The notes: a model not told the origin generated them from the sequence alone. Numbered from the stretch's first letter, positions 42,498-51,777 are shown. The stretch: 64,000 bases of DNA from Flagellimonas sp. 389 (GCF_018449435.1 NZ_JAHCMU010000010.1:62001-126000); one strand, 5' to 3'. Made by a program: numbers and translations.

Positions 42498-45431
42498 TTA
42501 GAAAGAAAGATCAACACCAAAAATAAAGGTCTGGGGACGTGGATAACCTCCAAAATCCACACCATACACATTGTTGCCGCCCGTGTTGATCTCAGGATCG
42601 TATCCTGTATAGTCCGTTATCACGAAGATATTTTGACCAGTAACATATAACCTCAACGTATCAAGAAAACCGTTATCCTCAATGTTCCATCCCAAGGTAG
42701 CATTGTTCAATCTAAAGAATGAGCCATCCTCAATAAACCTAGATGAAGAAACAGGAGCAACCAAAGGACTTTCGTTCACATCTAGATATTCCCTAAAAAT
42801 ATTGTTTCCGTTTTGCCCCAACGATGCTGCACTCGAATAGGCCCTTGCCGTGTTGTTAAAAATATCAACACCACCGACACCGTTGAAGCCCAATGATAGG
42901 TCAAAGTTTTTATAAGATGCATTAATGTTTAATCCATATATGGTGTTCGGCAATGCATCGCCAACTATTTCAGGATCTGATACTATTTCCACACCATCCC
43001 CATCAAATCCTTGAAATCTTGGCAAAAAGAACGAGCCAGCAGATTCGCCGTTGGTAAATATGCTACTGAATTCACCCGAAGCTCCCGGCCCAAAAATACT
43101 TCCAACAAAAATATCCGTGGAAAGTCCTTGTATTTCGTTATCCAAAAATGAGATGTTTCCAGAAAAATCAAGTGAAAAGTCTTCCGTTCTTACAGCATTT
43201 ACATTCAGTGCAAATTCAAAACCTTCATTAATGATTTCTGCATCAGAGTTTACAAAAATTGTACTGGCCAATGCTGGTACCGGAGCAGAAACTTCTAAAA
43301 AAAGATCGGTAGTGTTCTTATAAAAATAGTCGAATGTACCGCTTACCTTACCATTTAATATACCCCAATCCAATCCTACATTGTATTGCTCGGTAACCTC
43401 CCATTTTAAATCAGGATTAGGTGTTCGCGTGGTAGTCACACCATTGACAACCGTTGTTCCATTAAATGTAAAGCTGTTGTCAAAGCTGGTTGCAAAGGAG
43501 GCCTGTGTAACTCTTACAGGAACAGCTTGATTACCGGTCTGACCCCAGCCCGCTCTCAATTTTAAATTGGAGAAAACTTCAGAATTTGCAAGAAACTCCT
43601 CTTGGTCTATACGCCAACCTAATGCAACTGCTGGAAAATAACCATATCTATTATTCTCACCAAATACTGATGAGCCATCTGCTCTCAGTGTCGCCGTCAG
43701 TAGATACTTATCCAAAAAGCCAAAGTTTACCCTACCGAAGAACGATTGCAACTTTCTTTCGGTATCGGATGATGCTATGGTAGTATTCTCTGGAGAAGCG
43801 ACCCCTAAATTGAAAATCGGGTCGATTTCCCGGGTACTAAAATCAAACCGTTGAATCCTCAATCCTGTATTGTTGAAGGTCTGATAGGAATGCCCTAAAA
43901 GAACATCGAAATTCCAGTTGTCATAGCTTTTCGTGAAAGTCAAGAAATTTTCAATCAAAAAATTGGTATCTTCCCTCGAATCTTGCGTAACCTGGTCTTG
44001 ACCTTGTTCCCCCCCATCAAGCGAGTTATTGAACAGCCTGAAAAAACGGTCTACATCTGAATTTTCGTAACCTAAATTAAGCTTATAGTCCAACCCATCT
44101 ACAATAGTATAAGTGGTAGTGAAATTCGCCAAAACTCGTTTGGTCTCGGCCCTGTCACGATATAAATCGAAAAATGAGACAGGATTGTCCGTAGCACCCG
44201 CTCTTGTGGTCACTTCGCCATCTCCTCCAAAAACAGGAGATGTAGGGTTCGCCCTTAGTGCTCCCGTTATAACGCTTCCCAAAGCTTGACTTTCGTCCGT
44301 AAGATCCGCTACAGTGAGGTTCACCCTAAATTTTAATCGGTCATCCAATACTGAGGTGCCAACATTTATTCTTCCGGTAACACTTTCGTGCCCTGTAGTC
44401 TTCACTACCCCTTCTTGATCCAGATAGCCTAAGGACACATTATATGTGGTTGAACCGGCCCCACCGGACAAACCTAAATTATAATTTTGTACATGAGCTG
44501 TTCTATAAATTTCATCTTGCCAGTCGGTATCGGTATTTTCCGAATCAATGTAAGATGCGGGTTCCCTTCCTACTATAGAAGCCAAACGTGCCGTTTGTTC
44601 ACGATATTCACTAGCACTGAGTAGGTCAACGTCCCTGGCCACTGTTGCAAAACCTGCCGATGTACTAAAGGTAACTTTTGTTTTGCCCGCTTTACCTTCT
44701 TTGGTCTTTATAAGAACAACCCCGTTCGCACCCCGCGTACCATAGATTGCAGTAGCAGAAGCATCCTTTAAAACAGTTATACTCTCTATATCCTGTGGGT
44801 TCAAGAAGTTCAAGGGGTTTTTTGGCCTTGAAACTCCACCAACACCTGTAAGACCTTCATCTGTAGATGACCCTCCATCCAAAGGAACACCATCAACTAC
44901 AAATAAGGGATTACTGGAACTACCTATTGAATTTACACCACGAATATTGATATCGATAGCGCTACCTGGCTCACCCGAACCCGTAGTTACATTTACACCA
45001 GCAATCTTACCTTGTAACAACTGGCCCGGAGCATTGTTAACACCCTTGTTAAAATCCTCAGCACCGATAACTTTGACCGCACCGGTCACATCTTTGGATT
45101 TTACACCACCGTACCCCACAAGAACCACTTCATCAAGTCCCGTTGAAGAAGGTAATAATTGTACGGTGTAGCTTGAAGAGCCATCTAAAGTCAGTTCTTT
45201 AGTTTCAAAACCGACATAAGAAATAATCAGAGTTGCATTGCCATCACTGACAGCAATGTTGAAATTACCATCAAAATCGGTAACCACACCATTTGTGGTT
45301 CCTTTCTCTTGTACATTGGCACCTGGTAAGGGTGCATTGCTTTCATCCAGCACCGACCCCGTAATTTGGGTTTGCGCTAAGGAAGCAAACGAAACAGTAC
45401 AAGCCAACAGTAGTAAAAGTTTCAGTTTCAT
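42498..45431 (-). CDS. SusC family TonB-dependent outer-membrane transporter
   Basis: A 977-residue protein. Signal peptide (MKLKLLLLLACTVSFASLAQ), carboxypeptidase-D-regulatory-like domain (TGSVLDESNAPLPGANVQEKGTTNGVVTDFDGNF), plug domain (ATAIYGTRGANGVVLIKTK) and a C-terminal beta-barrel ending in PQTFIFGVDLSF. It imports oligosaccharides with energy from TonB. Start at the ATG 45431. The 344-bp upstream gap is shared with the divergent DUF1080 operon and contains two operator-like motifs. It is the first gene of the leftward operon that runs at least to the hybrid regulator. Confidence 0.97.
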   Translation of the reverse strand: MKLKLLLLLACTVSFASLAQTQITGSVLDESNAPLPGANVQEKGTTNGVVTDFDGNFNIAVSDGNATLIISYVGFETKELTLDGSSSYTVQLLPSSTGLDEVVLVGYGGVKSKDVTGAVKVIGAEDFNKGVNNAPGQLLQGKIAGVNVTTGSGEPGSAIDINIRGVNSIGSSSNPLFVVDGVPLDGGSSTDEGLTGVGGVSRPKNPLNFLNPQDIESITVLKDASATAIYGTRGANGVVLIKTKEGKAGKTKVTFSTSAGFATVARDVDLLSASEYREQTARLASIVGREPASYIDSENTDTDWQDEIYRTAHVQNYNLGLSGGAGSTTYNVSLGYLDQEGVVKTTGHESVTGRINVGTSVLDDRLKFRVNLTVADLTDESQALGSVITGALRANPTSPVFGGDGEVTTRAGATDNPVSFFDLYRDRAETKRVLANFTTTYTIVDGLDYKLNLGYENSDVDRFFRLFNNSLDGGEQGQDQVTQDSREDTNFLIENFLTFTKSYDNWNFDVLLGHSYQTFNNTGLRIQRFDFSTREIDPIFNLGVASPENTTIASSDTERKLQSFFGRVNFGFLDKYLLTATLRADGSSVFGENNRYGYFPAVALGWRIDQEEFLANSEVFSNLKLRAGWGQTGNQAVPVRVTQASFATSFDNSFTFNGTTVVNGVTTTRTPNPDLKWEVTEQYNVGLDWGILNGKVSGTFDYFYKNTTDLFLEVSAPVPALASTIFVNSDAEIINEGFEFALNVNAVRTEDFSLDFSGNISFLDNEIQGLSTDIFVGSIFGPGASGEFSSIFTNGESAGSFFLPRFQGFDGDGVEIVSDPEIVGDALPNTIYGLNINASYKNFDLSLGFNGVGGVDIFNNTARAYSSAASLGQNGNNIFREYLDVNESPLVAPVSSSRFIEDGSFFRLNNATLGWNIEDNGFLDTLRLYVTGQNIFVITDYTGYDPEINTGGNNVYGVDFGGYPRPQTFIFGVDLSF

Positions 45432-45775
45432 ATTGTTCAGTTATTAATATTTCGTTAAAAGTATTATCGAAAACGATGGAGTATTATGGACGATTTGTTC
45501 GAATACATGGATATTCCTTTAGAAACAGAAAAAAAGAAAGGCTGATTTTTTAGGCTAGCTTTCTCCATACCGCTAAAATCCTCAATAAAAATTGTGTCTT
45601 TAGAAAGCAAAGGCAAGCCAATTTATTCTAGAAAAAGTGCAATTTTCAACGCCACAGAACAAACATCATAAATCTAATATCGAATTCATCCATGTTTTTG
45701 AAAAATCCATCCATTAAAATACACTTAATGTAGAGTATATTTAAAGTTTTATTTATACTTCAAGCCACGATTACT
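45432..45775. promoter_or_regulatory. Divergent control region between susC and the DUF1080 operon
   Basis: This 344-bp gap has no gene. It holds the operator-like motif TCGAATACATGGATAT at 45499-45514 (68 bp before susC) and its relative TCATCCATGTTTTTGA at 45686-45701 (75 bp before DUF1080, minus-strand form TCAAAAACATGGATGA). Each points away from the gene it precedes, as at MIOX. Several further ATGGA words near 45474, 45486 and 45507 suggest additional half sites. Confidence 0.55.
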
Positions 45776-47155
45776 ATGAAATCTGTTACTTTCAAGTGTT
45801 TTACACTACTTTTCTCTGTATTGTTATTTTTAAACTGCGCCGAACAAACCAAAAATGATATTCCTTGGCTTGTTCTCTTTGATGGAAAAACGTTGAACGG
45901 GTGGACTCAAATAGGTGGGGAAGCGCTCTATGAAGTTAAGGAAGGTGCCATTGTTGGTCGTACCGTTCATGATACGCCTAACTCCTTCCTAACGTCCAAT
46001 GCCAAATACAGTGATTTTATTTTGGAACTTGATTATAAGGTAGACCCTTCCATGAATTCAGGCATTCAAATTCGAAGTAATAGTTTTCCACATTATCGAG
46101 ATGGTAGAGTACATGGTTATCAAGTTGAAATAGACCCATCCGACCGTGCTTGGAGCGGTGGTATATACGACGAATCTAGAAGAGGATGGTTGAATCCAAT
46201 GACCGAAAATAAGGAGGCTCAAAAAGCATTTAAACAAAACGAGTGGAACCACTATCGTATAGAAGCCATAGGTGATACTTTAAAAACATGGATAAATGGT
46301 GTTCCTGCTTCCTTTTTGATTGATGAGAAGACTTCTTCAGGTTTTATCGCACTCCAGGTACACAGTATTAAACCAGAGCAACAAGAAGGAACCGAGATTA
46401 GGTGGAAGAACATAAAAATCATTACCGACAGCGTTGCCAAATACGCCACAAAGAGTCCGATAAAACCAATCATAACAAAAAATCAATTGACCATTGACGA
46501 GCGCAAGAATGGATGGAAATTATTATGGGATGGACATTCTACAAACGGATGGCGTGGGGCAAGATTAGATGATTTCCCCAATAAGGGTTGGGAAATCAGC
46601 AATGGTGAATTGACCGTTCTTTCCTCTGGCGGCGAAGAGTCCTCAGCGGGTGGTGATATTGTCACAAAAGATGTTTATGGTGATTTCGAGCTGAAGGTCG
46701 ATTTTAAGCTTACCGAAGGTGCCAATAGTGGCATCAAATATTATGTTGATACTGATTTGAACAAAGGTCCCGGTTCTTCAATAGGGTTGGAATATCAAAT
46801 TTTAGATGATAAAAGGCATCCTGATGCCAAAAAAGGAAATCATAAAGGTAGCAGAACGGTCGCTTCCTTGTATGATTTAATACAAGCGGACACCACAAAA
46901 TATATGAACCCGATCGGAGTATGGAACTCAGCCCATATCATTTCAAAAGACAATCACGTTGAGCATTGGTTAAATGGTATGAAGGTCTTGGAATATACAA
47001 GAAAAAGCGAAGCATATAGAAAATTGGTGTCCGAGAGCAAATACGTGGACTGGCCCAATTTTGGTGAATTGGACGAGGGTCACATCTTATTGCAGGATCA
47101 CGGTGACCATGTGAGCTTTAAAAACATTAAGATTAAACCAATAAACTCAAAATAA
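45776..47155 (+). CDS. Double DUF1080 (3-keto-disaccharide hydrolase-like) lipoprotein
   Basis: A 459-residue protein with a lipobox (SVLLFLNC). Two concanavalin-like DUF1080 domains follow: WLVLFDGKTLNGWTQIGG to EIRWKNIKI (about 30-220), and NGWKLLWDGHSTNGWRGARL to HVSFKNIKIK (about 245-455). DUF1080 proteins include enzymes that hydrolyse or eliminate from 3-keto-glycosides. It starts an operon with two Gfo/Idh/MocA oxidoreductases, the usual partners that make 3-keto sugars. The two-domain form is longer than single-domain relatives. Surface location is implied by the lipoprotein signal. Confidence 0.88.
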   Translation: MKSVTFKCFTLLFSVLLFLNCAEQTKNDIPWLVLFDGKTLNGWTQIGGEALYEVKEGAIVGRTVHDTPNSFLTSNAKYSDFILELDYKVDPSMNSGIQIRSNSFPHYRDGRVHGYQVEIDPSDRAWSGGIYDESRRGWLNPMTENKEAQKAFKQNEWNHYRIEAIGDTLKTWINGVPASFLIDEKTSSGFIALQVHSIKPEQQEGTEIRWKNIKIITDSVAKYATKSPIKPIITKNQLTIDERKNGWKLLWDGHSTNGWRGARLDDFPNKGWEISNGELTVLSSGGEESSAGGDIVTKDVYGDFELKVDFKLTEGANSGIKYYVDTDLNKGPGSSIGLEYQILDDKRHPDAKKGNHKGSRTVASLYDLIQADTTKYMNPIGVWNSAHIISKDNHVEHWLNGMKVLEYTRKSEAYRKLVSESKYVDWPNFGELDEGHILLQDHGDHVSFKNIKIKPINSK

Positions 47156-47157
47156 CC

Positions 47158-48486
47158 ATGACCACGAGAAGAGACTTTATAAAGAAAACAACAGTTGGTA
47201 GTGCCGCATTAACTTTTGGAAGTATGGTTTTCCCCTATACTGGCCATGGTCGAATTCTTGGAGCCAATGACCAAATAAACTGTGCGGTAATTGGCGTAAG
47301 AAGTAGGGCAAAAGCCCATGTTAAAGCCATTAATGCCGATTCAAATGCAAAGATTCTATACAATTGCGACGTTGACGATAACATCATCGAAGAGCACAAC
47401 ATATGGTGCAAAGAAACTATCGGTTATGTGCCAAAAGTTGAAAAAGACTTCAGAAAAATTTTAGAAGACAAAGATGTCGATGCTGTATTTATTGCTACGC
47501 CCGAACATTGGCATGCCCCCATGGCTATCATGGCAATGCAAGCTGGAAAACATGTATACGTAGAAAAACCTTGTAGCCATAATCCGCATGAAAACGAGCT
47601 TCTGGTAGCAGCGCAAAAGAAATACGGAAAAAAAGTGCAAATGGGAAACCAGCAGCGATCGGCGGATACTACAATTTTAGGCATTAACGAAATCAAGGAG
47701 GGTATTATAGGTGAGGTCTATAAGGGTGAGGCCTATTATACCAATAATCGCAGTTCTATTGGCGTTGGGAATAAAGTTCCGGTTCCAAAAACACTGGATT
47801 GGGATTTATGGCAAGGACCTGCACCAAAAGAAGCATACAGAGATAACGTACATCCCTATAACTGGCATTGGTTCAGAGCTTGGGGAACAGGAGAAATCCA
47901 TAATAATGGCACTCACGAAATAGATATATGCAGATGGGCCTTAGGGGTAGATTTACCAAACTCGGTAACTTCTTTTGGGGGTAAATACGCCTATAATGAT
48001 GATTGGGAATTTGTAGATAACCAGCAAGTGACTTTTTCCTATGACAACAATACCTTTATCACATGGACAGGTCACAGTAGGGGAATGATGAAGCCAGACC
48101 GCCCTGGTCGAGGCATTACTATATATGGCAGTAAAGGATCCATACAACTAGACAGAAATTTTTATAAATTGTACGACTTACAAGGTAATCCTATAAAGTT
48201 TGAGTTTGAAAAAGCGTCAAGTGCCACTACCAATACTCGAGGTGAGGGTATATTGGATGTTAATCACGTTGCTAATTTCTTTGATGCCATACGTAAAGAT
48301 GCCAGCTTACGTTCCGATATCAAAGATGCCAGTATTTCAACAATGCTTTGTCATCTAGGCAATATGGCCCAAGATGCAGGTGAAACCTTAAAGATTGATA
48401 AGGTAACGGGCAAAGTGCTTAATAACGAAAAGGCCATGAAGTCCTGGAAAAGGGAATATGCCAATGGTTGGGAACCCAAAATTTAA
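47158..48486 (+). CDS. Gfo/Idh/MocA family oxidoreductase, Tat-exported
   Basis: A 442-residue protein. Twin-arginine signal (TTRRDFIKKTTVGSAALTFG), Rossmann NAD(P)-binding fold (INCAVIGVRSRAKAHVKAI), VFIATPEHWHAPMAIMAMQAGKHVYVEKPCSHNPHE (EKP motif) and a C-terminal substrate domain (HNNGTHEIDICRWALGVDLP). Tat export of such enzymes with bound NAD(P) is common in Bacteroidota glycan loci. It starts 2 bp after the DUF1080 stop. In this context it may oxidise a sugar or inositol residue at C3; this is inference from family and neighbours. Confidence 0.9.
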   Translation: MTTRRDFIKKTTVGSAALTFGSMVFPYTGHGRILGANDQINCAVIGVRSRAKAHVKAINADSNAKILYNCDVDDNIIEEHNIWCKETIGYVPKVEKDFRKILEDKDVDAVFIATPEHWHAPMAIMAMQAGKHVYVEKPCSHNPHENELLVAAQKKYGKKVQMGNQQRSADTTILGINEIKEGIIGEVYKGEAYYTNNRSSIGVGNKVPVPKTLDWDLWQGPAPKEAYRDNVHPYNWHWFRAWGTGEIHNNGTHEIDICRWALGVDLPNSVTSFGGKYAYNDDWEFVDNQQVTFSYDNNTFITWTGHSRGMMKPDRPGRGITIYGSKGSIQLDRNFYKLYDLQGNPIKFEFEKASSATTNTRGEGILDVNHVANFFDAIRKDASLRSDIKDASISTMLCHLGNMAQDAGETLKIDKVTGKVLNNEKAMKSWKREYANGWEPKI

Positions 48487-48494
48487 GACCATTT

Positions 48495-49682
48495 ATGAAA
48501 AGAAGAGATTTTATGCTGAAAAGCGGATTGGCATCTGCTTCTGTTGTAATACCTCAAACCATTATTGCTGCCAGTAATTTAAGCTGCAAAGGCGCTAACG
48601 ACGCTCTCAACATTGGTATTATTGGTACTGGTGACAGAGGGTCTGGTGCTATAGCACTGGTAAATGCCATCCCTAATTTTAGAGTAACTGCCTGTTGTGA
48701 TATTCTTCCGTTTCGTTTAAAGGATGCCGTAAATGCCACTCAAGAAAAAGCAATAGGGTATGTCAACTATGAAAAACTTTTGAGCAATAAAGCTATTGAT
48801 GCTGTTATTGTTGCAACACCATTTAATACGCACACGCAAATAGCCTTAGATGCTTTGGACGCAGGCAAACATGTATACTGCGAAAAAACAATGGCGAAGG
48901 GTTATGAAGGTATAAATGCTCTTAAAGCAAAGGCCAAACAATCAAAGAATATTTTTCAAACTGGGCATCAGTATAGAAGTTCAAGGTTATACCAGCACGT
49001 TGTTGAGTTAATAAAAATGGGCAAAGTTGGAAAAATACAAGCGTTTGAATGTCAGTGGAATCGTAATGGTAATTGGCGAAGGCCCGTACCAAAACCTGAG
49101 TATGAACGCATCATAAATTGGCGAATGTACCGTGAGTTTTCTGGGGGGCTACTTGCAGAACTTTGCTCACATCAATTGGATTTCATCAATTGGATCATGG
49201 AAGATATTCCAAATTCGGTTATGGGTATTGGGGGAGTCGATTACTGGAAGGATGGCAGGGAAACATACGACAACATTCATTTAATCTATAATTATAAGAA
49301 TGGGGTACGGGCAAAGTTTACCTGTTTAACGGCCAACGCAAAAGATGGCTACCAAATTAAAGTTTTAGGTGATAAAGGTTCCATAACATTGGGATATACG
49401 GAAGCTTGGTTTTATCCCGAGAATACCAACAAAAAAGAAAAGGGCAATGTTGATGGCGTAGCTGGTGCCACCATACCTTGGGAACAAGGAAAAGGATATC
49501 CCATTACTGTAGAACACACAGAACCTACAGCACAGGCGATGATAGATTTTTACAATAATATTCAAAACAATAAAACTCCACTTTCAAATATAGAAACTGG
49601 AGCAAATGCAGCCATTTGTGTACAGATGGGCTTGGATGCTATGTATACTAACAAAATAGTTTACAGGCCAGATAATAGCTAG
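48495..49682 (+). CDS. Second Gfo/Idh/MocA family oxidoreductase, Tat-exported
   Basis: A 395-residue protein with the MKRRDFMLKSGLASASVV Tat-type signal. The ATG at 48495 is chosen because it places the RR motif at the N-terminus; the longer frame overlaps the upstream gene. Rossmann motif GIIGTGDRGSGAIALV, AVIVATPFNTHTQIALDALDAGKHVYCEKTMAKGYEG (EKT replacing EKP), then GGLLAELCSHQLDFINWIMEDIP. It is distinct from the upstream paralog. The two enzymes may act on opposite steps of a keto-sugar cycle (oxidise, then reduce). Last gene of the operon. Confidence 0.9.
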   Translation: MKRRDFMLKSGLASASVVIPQTIIAASNLSCKGANDALNIGIIGTGDRGSGAIALVNAIPNFRVTACCDILPFRLKDAVNATQEKAIGYVNYEKLLSNKAIDAVIVATPFNTHTQIALDALDAGKHVYCEKTMAKGYEGINALKAKAKQSKNIFQTGHQYRSSRLYQHVVELIKMGKVGKIQAFECQWNRNGNWRRPVPKPEYERIINWRMYREFSGGLLAELCSHQLDFINWIMEDIPNSVMGIGGVDYWKDGRETYDNIHLIYNYKNGVRAKFTCLTANAKDGYQIKVLGDKGSITLGYTEAWFYPENTNKKEKGNVDGVAGATIPWEQGKGYPITVEHTEPTAQAMIDFYNNIQNNKTPLSNIETGANAAICVQMGLDAMYTNKIVYRPDNS

Positions 49683-49758
49683 TGCATTAATGTTACATCT
49701 TCTTTAGCACTTGTTTTTACGTTGAAGGAGGAAATCAACTTAGGTTTCTTTGGTAGAA

Positions 49759-50682
49759 CTACTTCTTCAACTGGTTTTTAAAGTGCAATAAAAAAACCGC
49801 ATTCAGACCAAAGAAAAGACTGCCATTTTTAGTATTGAAATTTCTTCTGTTTTGCGTGATGAATGCATCTTCGGCAATATGTAAGGTATTCGATACGTGG
49901 AACTGGAGCATCAAATCCGTCAGTTCCCAATTGACCCCGATAGAAAAAGCATCATAGGTTGGAATGGATTCCACAGGATTGGCCAAATAGTAGTATTCCG
50001 AAGAAATGGAAACATGTCCTCCCACTTTATATCTACCCCCAATACCCAATGCAAAATGATTGGTAGGGTCTTCTTCGAATCGAGTGGAATTTCTGTGTAT
50101 AAAGGTTGGTGATAGCTGTAACGAAAAATTTCTTGTAAATTTCCGTGCAATCAAAAGCTGTGAGGTGAACGATAATTTATCTGAAAAACTTGTATCATTA
50201 TTAAAATTTCTCCCAAGCCTGCCACTTGTGCGTAAATTGGCATTTTGCAACAAAGTGATGGTAAAAGGCCAACCTTTCCCTTCATCTACCTGTTTTAGCA
50301 GTTTATACTTGAAGTAACTGTCAAAAATACCATCAAACGTGGTAACTCCTGCCCCTAAAGTAAACCTATCTGAAAAAGCATGGGAAATACCAAACCGGGT
50401 GGATACACGATCTACCAAAAACGCTTGGGTATCCGATTCGGGAATATTCCAAAACCTGGTATTGGCCGAAAGTTCCATTGTTCCCTTCTTCCGGGTTTCA
50501 ACAGAATGGCCTAGGGATATTCGTGTTGTTTTAAAGGTTGCCTGAACATGGTTCGTGGTTTCTGGACGTTCTTTTTCCAGAGTATTGAGCAAATCTTGAC
50601 CAACTACGGTATTTGAAAAACCCAATACTAAAACTAAATGTAAAAAAGTAAAATGTCTAGTTCTCATAAGGTTGGTATTCAA
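49759..50682 (-). CDS. DUF5777-like outer-membrane beta-barrel protein (second copy)
   Basis: A 307-residue protein with a signal peptide (HFTFLHLVLVLGFSNTVVGQ). It has repeated amphipathic strands throughout (FTLGAGVTTFDGIFDSYFKYKLLKQ, FPFTITLLQNANLRTSG-like, FSLQLSPTFIHRNSTRFEEDPTNHFALGIGGRYKV) and an aromatic strand near the end. It is paralogous to the 281-residue barrel at 53931, sharing the LGIGGR(Y/H)K and PTF(I/F)H motifs. It overlaps the YceI gene by 26 bp. It is probably an outer-membrane channel or assembly protein of the YceI-containing module. Confidence 0.75.
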   Translation of the reverse strand: MNTNLMRTRHFTFLHLVLVLGFSNTVVGQDLLNTLEKERPETTNHVQATFKTTRISLGHSVETRKKGTMELSANTRFWNIPESDTQAFLVDRVSTRFGISHAFSDRFTLGAGVTTFDGIFDSYFKYKLLKQVDEGKGWPFTITLLQNANLRTSGRLGRNFNNDTSFSDKLSFTSQLLIARKFTRNFSLQLSPTFIHRNSTRFEEDPTNHFALGIGGRYKVGGHVSISSEYYYLANPVESIPTYDAFSIGVNWELTDLMLQFHVSNTLHIAEDAFITQNRRNFNTKNGSLFFGLNAVFLLHFKNQLKK

Positions 50683-51226
50683 ATCTAAATTGGACTTCTA
50701 TACGCTTTGCAATATTACCCGCTACCACAGGAGGTATCTTTATTTTGAAATCGGACACTAAAACCTCAAAGGATCCTGTAAAAACAGGAAGGTCGTTAGT
50801 GCGTTCCATTTTGGTCTTGATTTCCAATTCTTTTGTGATGCCATGTAATGTCAAAGCACCTTTTACAATTTTTGTAGTCTCTTCAACGGGCACTTTAAAA
50901 TCCGTTATAACACCTTCAAAAACGGCTTTCGGATAAATATCGGTTTCAATATAACTTTCATTAAAATGTTCTTGCATCAATGCCTTTTTAAAAACAAAGG
51001 CCCGCATCAACATACTTATGGCAATCTCACCATTTGTGGTATCGAAAATACTCAGTACTTGATTATTTTCAGCTTCAATATTCTCCACAGATGTGTACGA
51101 GAAAAAGGAGACATGCCCCTGTCTAGAAATGTATTTGGAACTGTTTTGGGAAAACCCACAGTAAAACACTAAGGCAAAAAACAATGTAAAGAATTTATTC
51201 ATACATAAAAACTTACTGTAAAACAC
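50657..51226 (-). CDS. YceI family periplasmic protein (second copy)
   Basis: A 189-residue lipocalin-like protein with an N-terminal signal (FFTLFFALVFYCGFSQN). YceI features: GHVSFFSYTSVENIEAEN, SMLMRAFVFKKALMQEHFNESYIETDIYPKAVFEGVI, GALTLHGITKELEIKTKMER. The family binds polyisoprenoid or quinone-like lipids in the periplasm. A close paralog lies at 55205 (MQEHFNENYIESDTYPKATFKG). It overlaps the OB-fold gene by 14 bp and the barrel gene by 26 bp, so the three are one operon. Confidence 0.9.
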   Translation of the reverse strand: MFYSKFLCMNKFFTLFFALVFYCGFSQNSSKYISRQGHVSFFSYTSVENIEAENNQVLSIFDTTNGEIAISMLMRAFVFKKALMQEHFNESYIETDIYPKAVFEGVITDFKVPVEETTKIVKGALTLHGITKELEIKTKMERTNDLPVFTGSFEVLVSDFKIKIPPVVAGNIAKRIEVQFRFEYQPYEN

Positions 51227-51644
51227 AGTTTAGCATTATAGCGTCCATTAAAAAACCTTTGAACACTCCTTTCAATTTAACTTTATCCCCTTCATTCAAT
51301 TTTCTTACCATTTCTGCTTGTTCGGTTCGCATATCGCACATTACATAAGAAACTTTACTTCCACTATAGAGCAACACGGTATATCTATCGTTTAGAAAGG
51401 TTACTTCTTTGACCTCGCCTTCCACTTCAATGACCTTTTCCATGTACGCAGCGTTAGCTTCTTGTTCATCTTCTAGAAACCTATCTACCAACAGCTCTGA
51501 ACTTATAGCAAGTTCTGGTGAAGCAACAATGACGTCCCTAGCATACGGTTCTCTGGTTAAAAAATTATAAAAATAGTAAGAGCCCCCCATCAATAATAGT
51601 ATTGAGAGTGACATCATCACAATTTTTACTTTTTTAGACATCAT
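51213..51644 (-). CDS. OB-fold (tRNA_anti-like) membrane-anchored protein (second copy)
   Basis: A 143-residue protein with an N-terminal transmembrane anchor (KIVMMSLSILLLMGGSYYFYNF). The C-terminal OB-fold reads VIEVEGEVKEVTFLNDRYTVLLYSGSKVSYVMCDMR, then KLNEGDKVKLKGVFKGFLMDAIMLNCVL. It is paralogous to the 136-residue protein at 54798, which keeps the same IEVNGLISNV and VKGRCVGYDDLLEIVKI layout. It is first gene of the second set and lies beyond a strong terminator. Confidence 0.75.
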   Translation of the reverse strand: MMSKKVKIVMMSLSILLLMGGSYYFYNFLTREPYARDVIVASPELAISSELLVDRFLEDEQEANAAYMEKVIEVEGEVKEVTFLNDRYTVLLYSGSKVSYVMCDMRTEQAEMVRKLNEGDKVKLKGVFKGFLMDAIMLNCVLQ

Positions 51645-51678
51645 ATAAATGACTCCTTAGTTTATTGCAAAATTAATG

Positions 51679-51722
51679 AAACCCACGAAGCTTAAAAGTA
51701 TTATTTCGCACTTCGTGGGTTT
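51679..51722. terminator. Strong bidirectional terminator hairpin
   Basis: AAACCCACGAAG (51679-51690) and CTTCGTGGGTTT (51711-51722) form a perfect 12-bp stem with a 20-nt loop. It separates the lamin-tail-like lipoprotein gene from the second OB-fold/YceI/beta-barrel operon, so these are likely independent transcripts. Confidence 0.85.
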
Positions 51723-51777
51723 AATAGAAAATCAAACATAGCAATTTGCTTCCCATCTCTGCTTTTACAGCATACTT

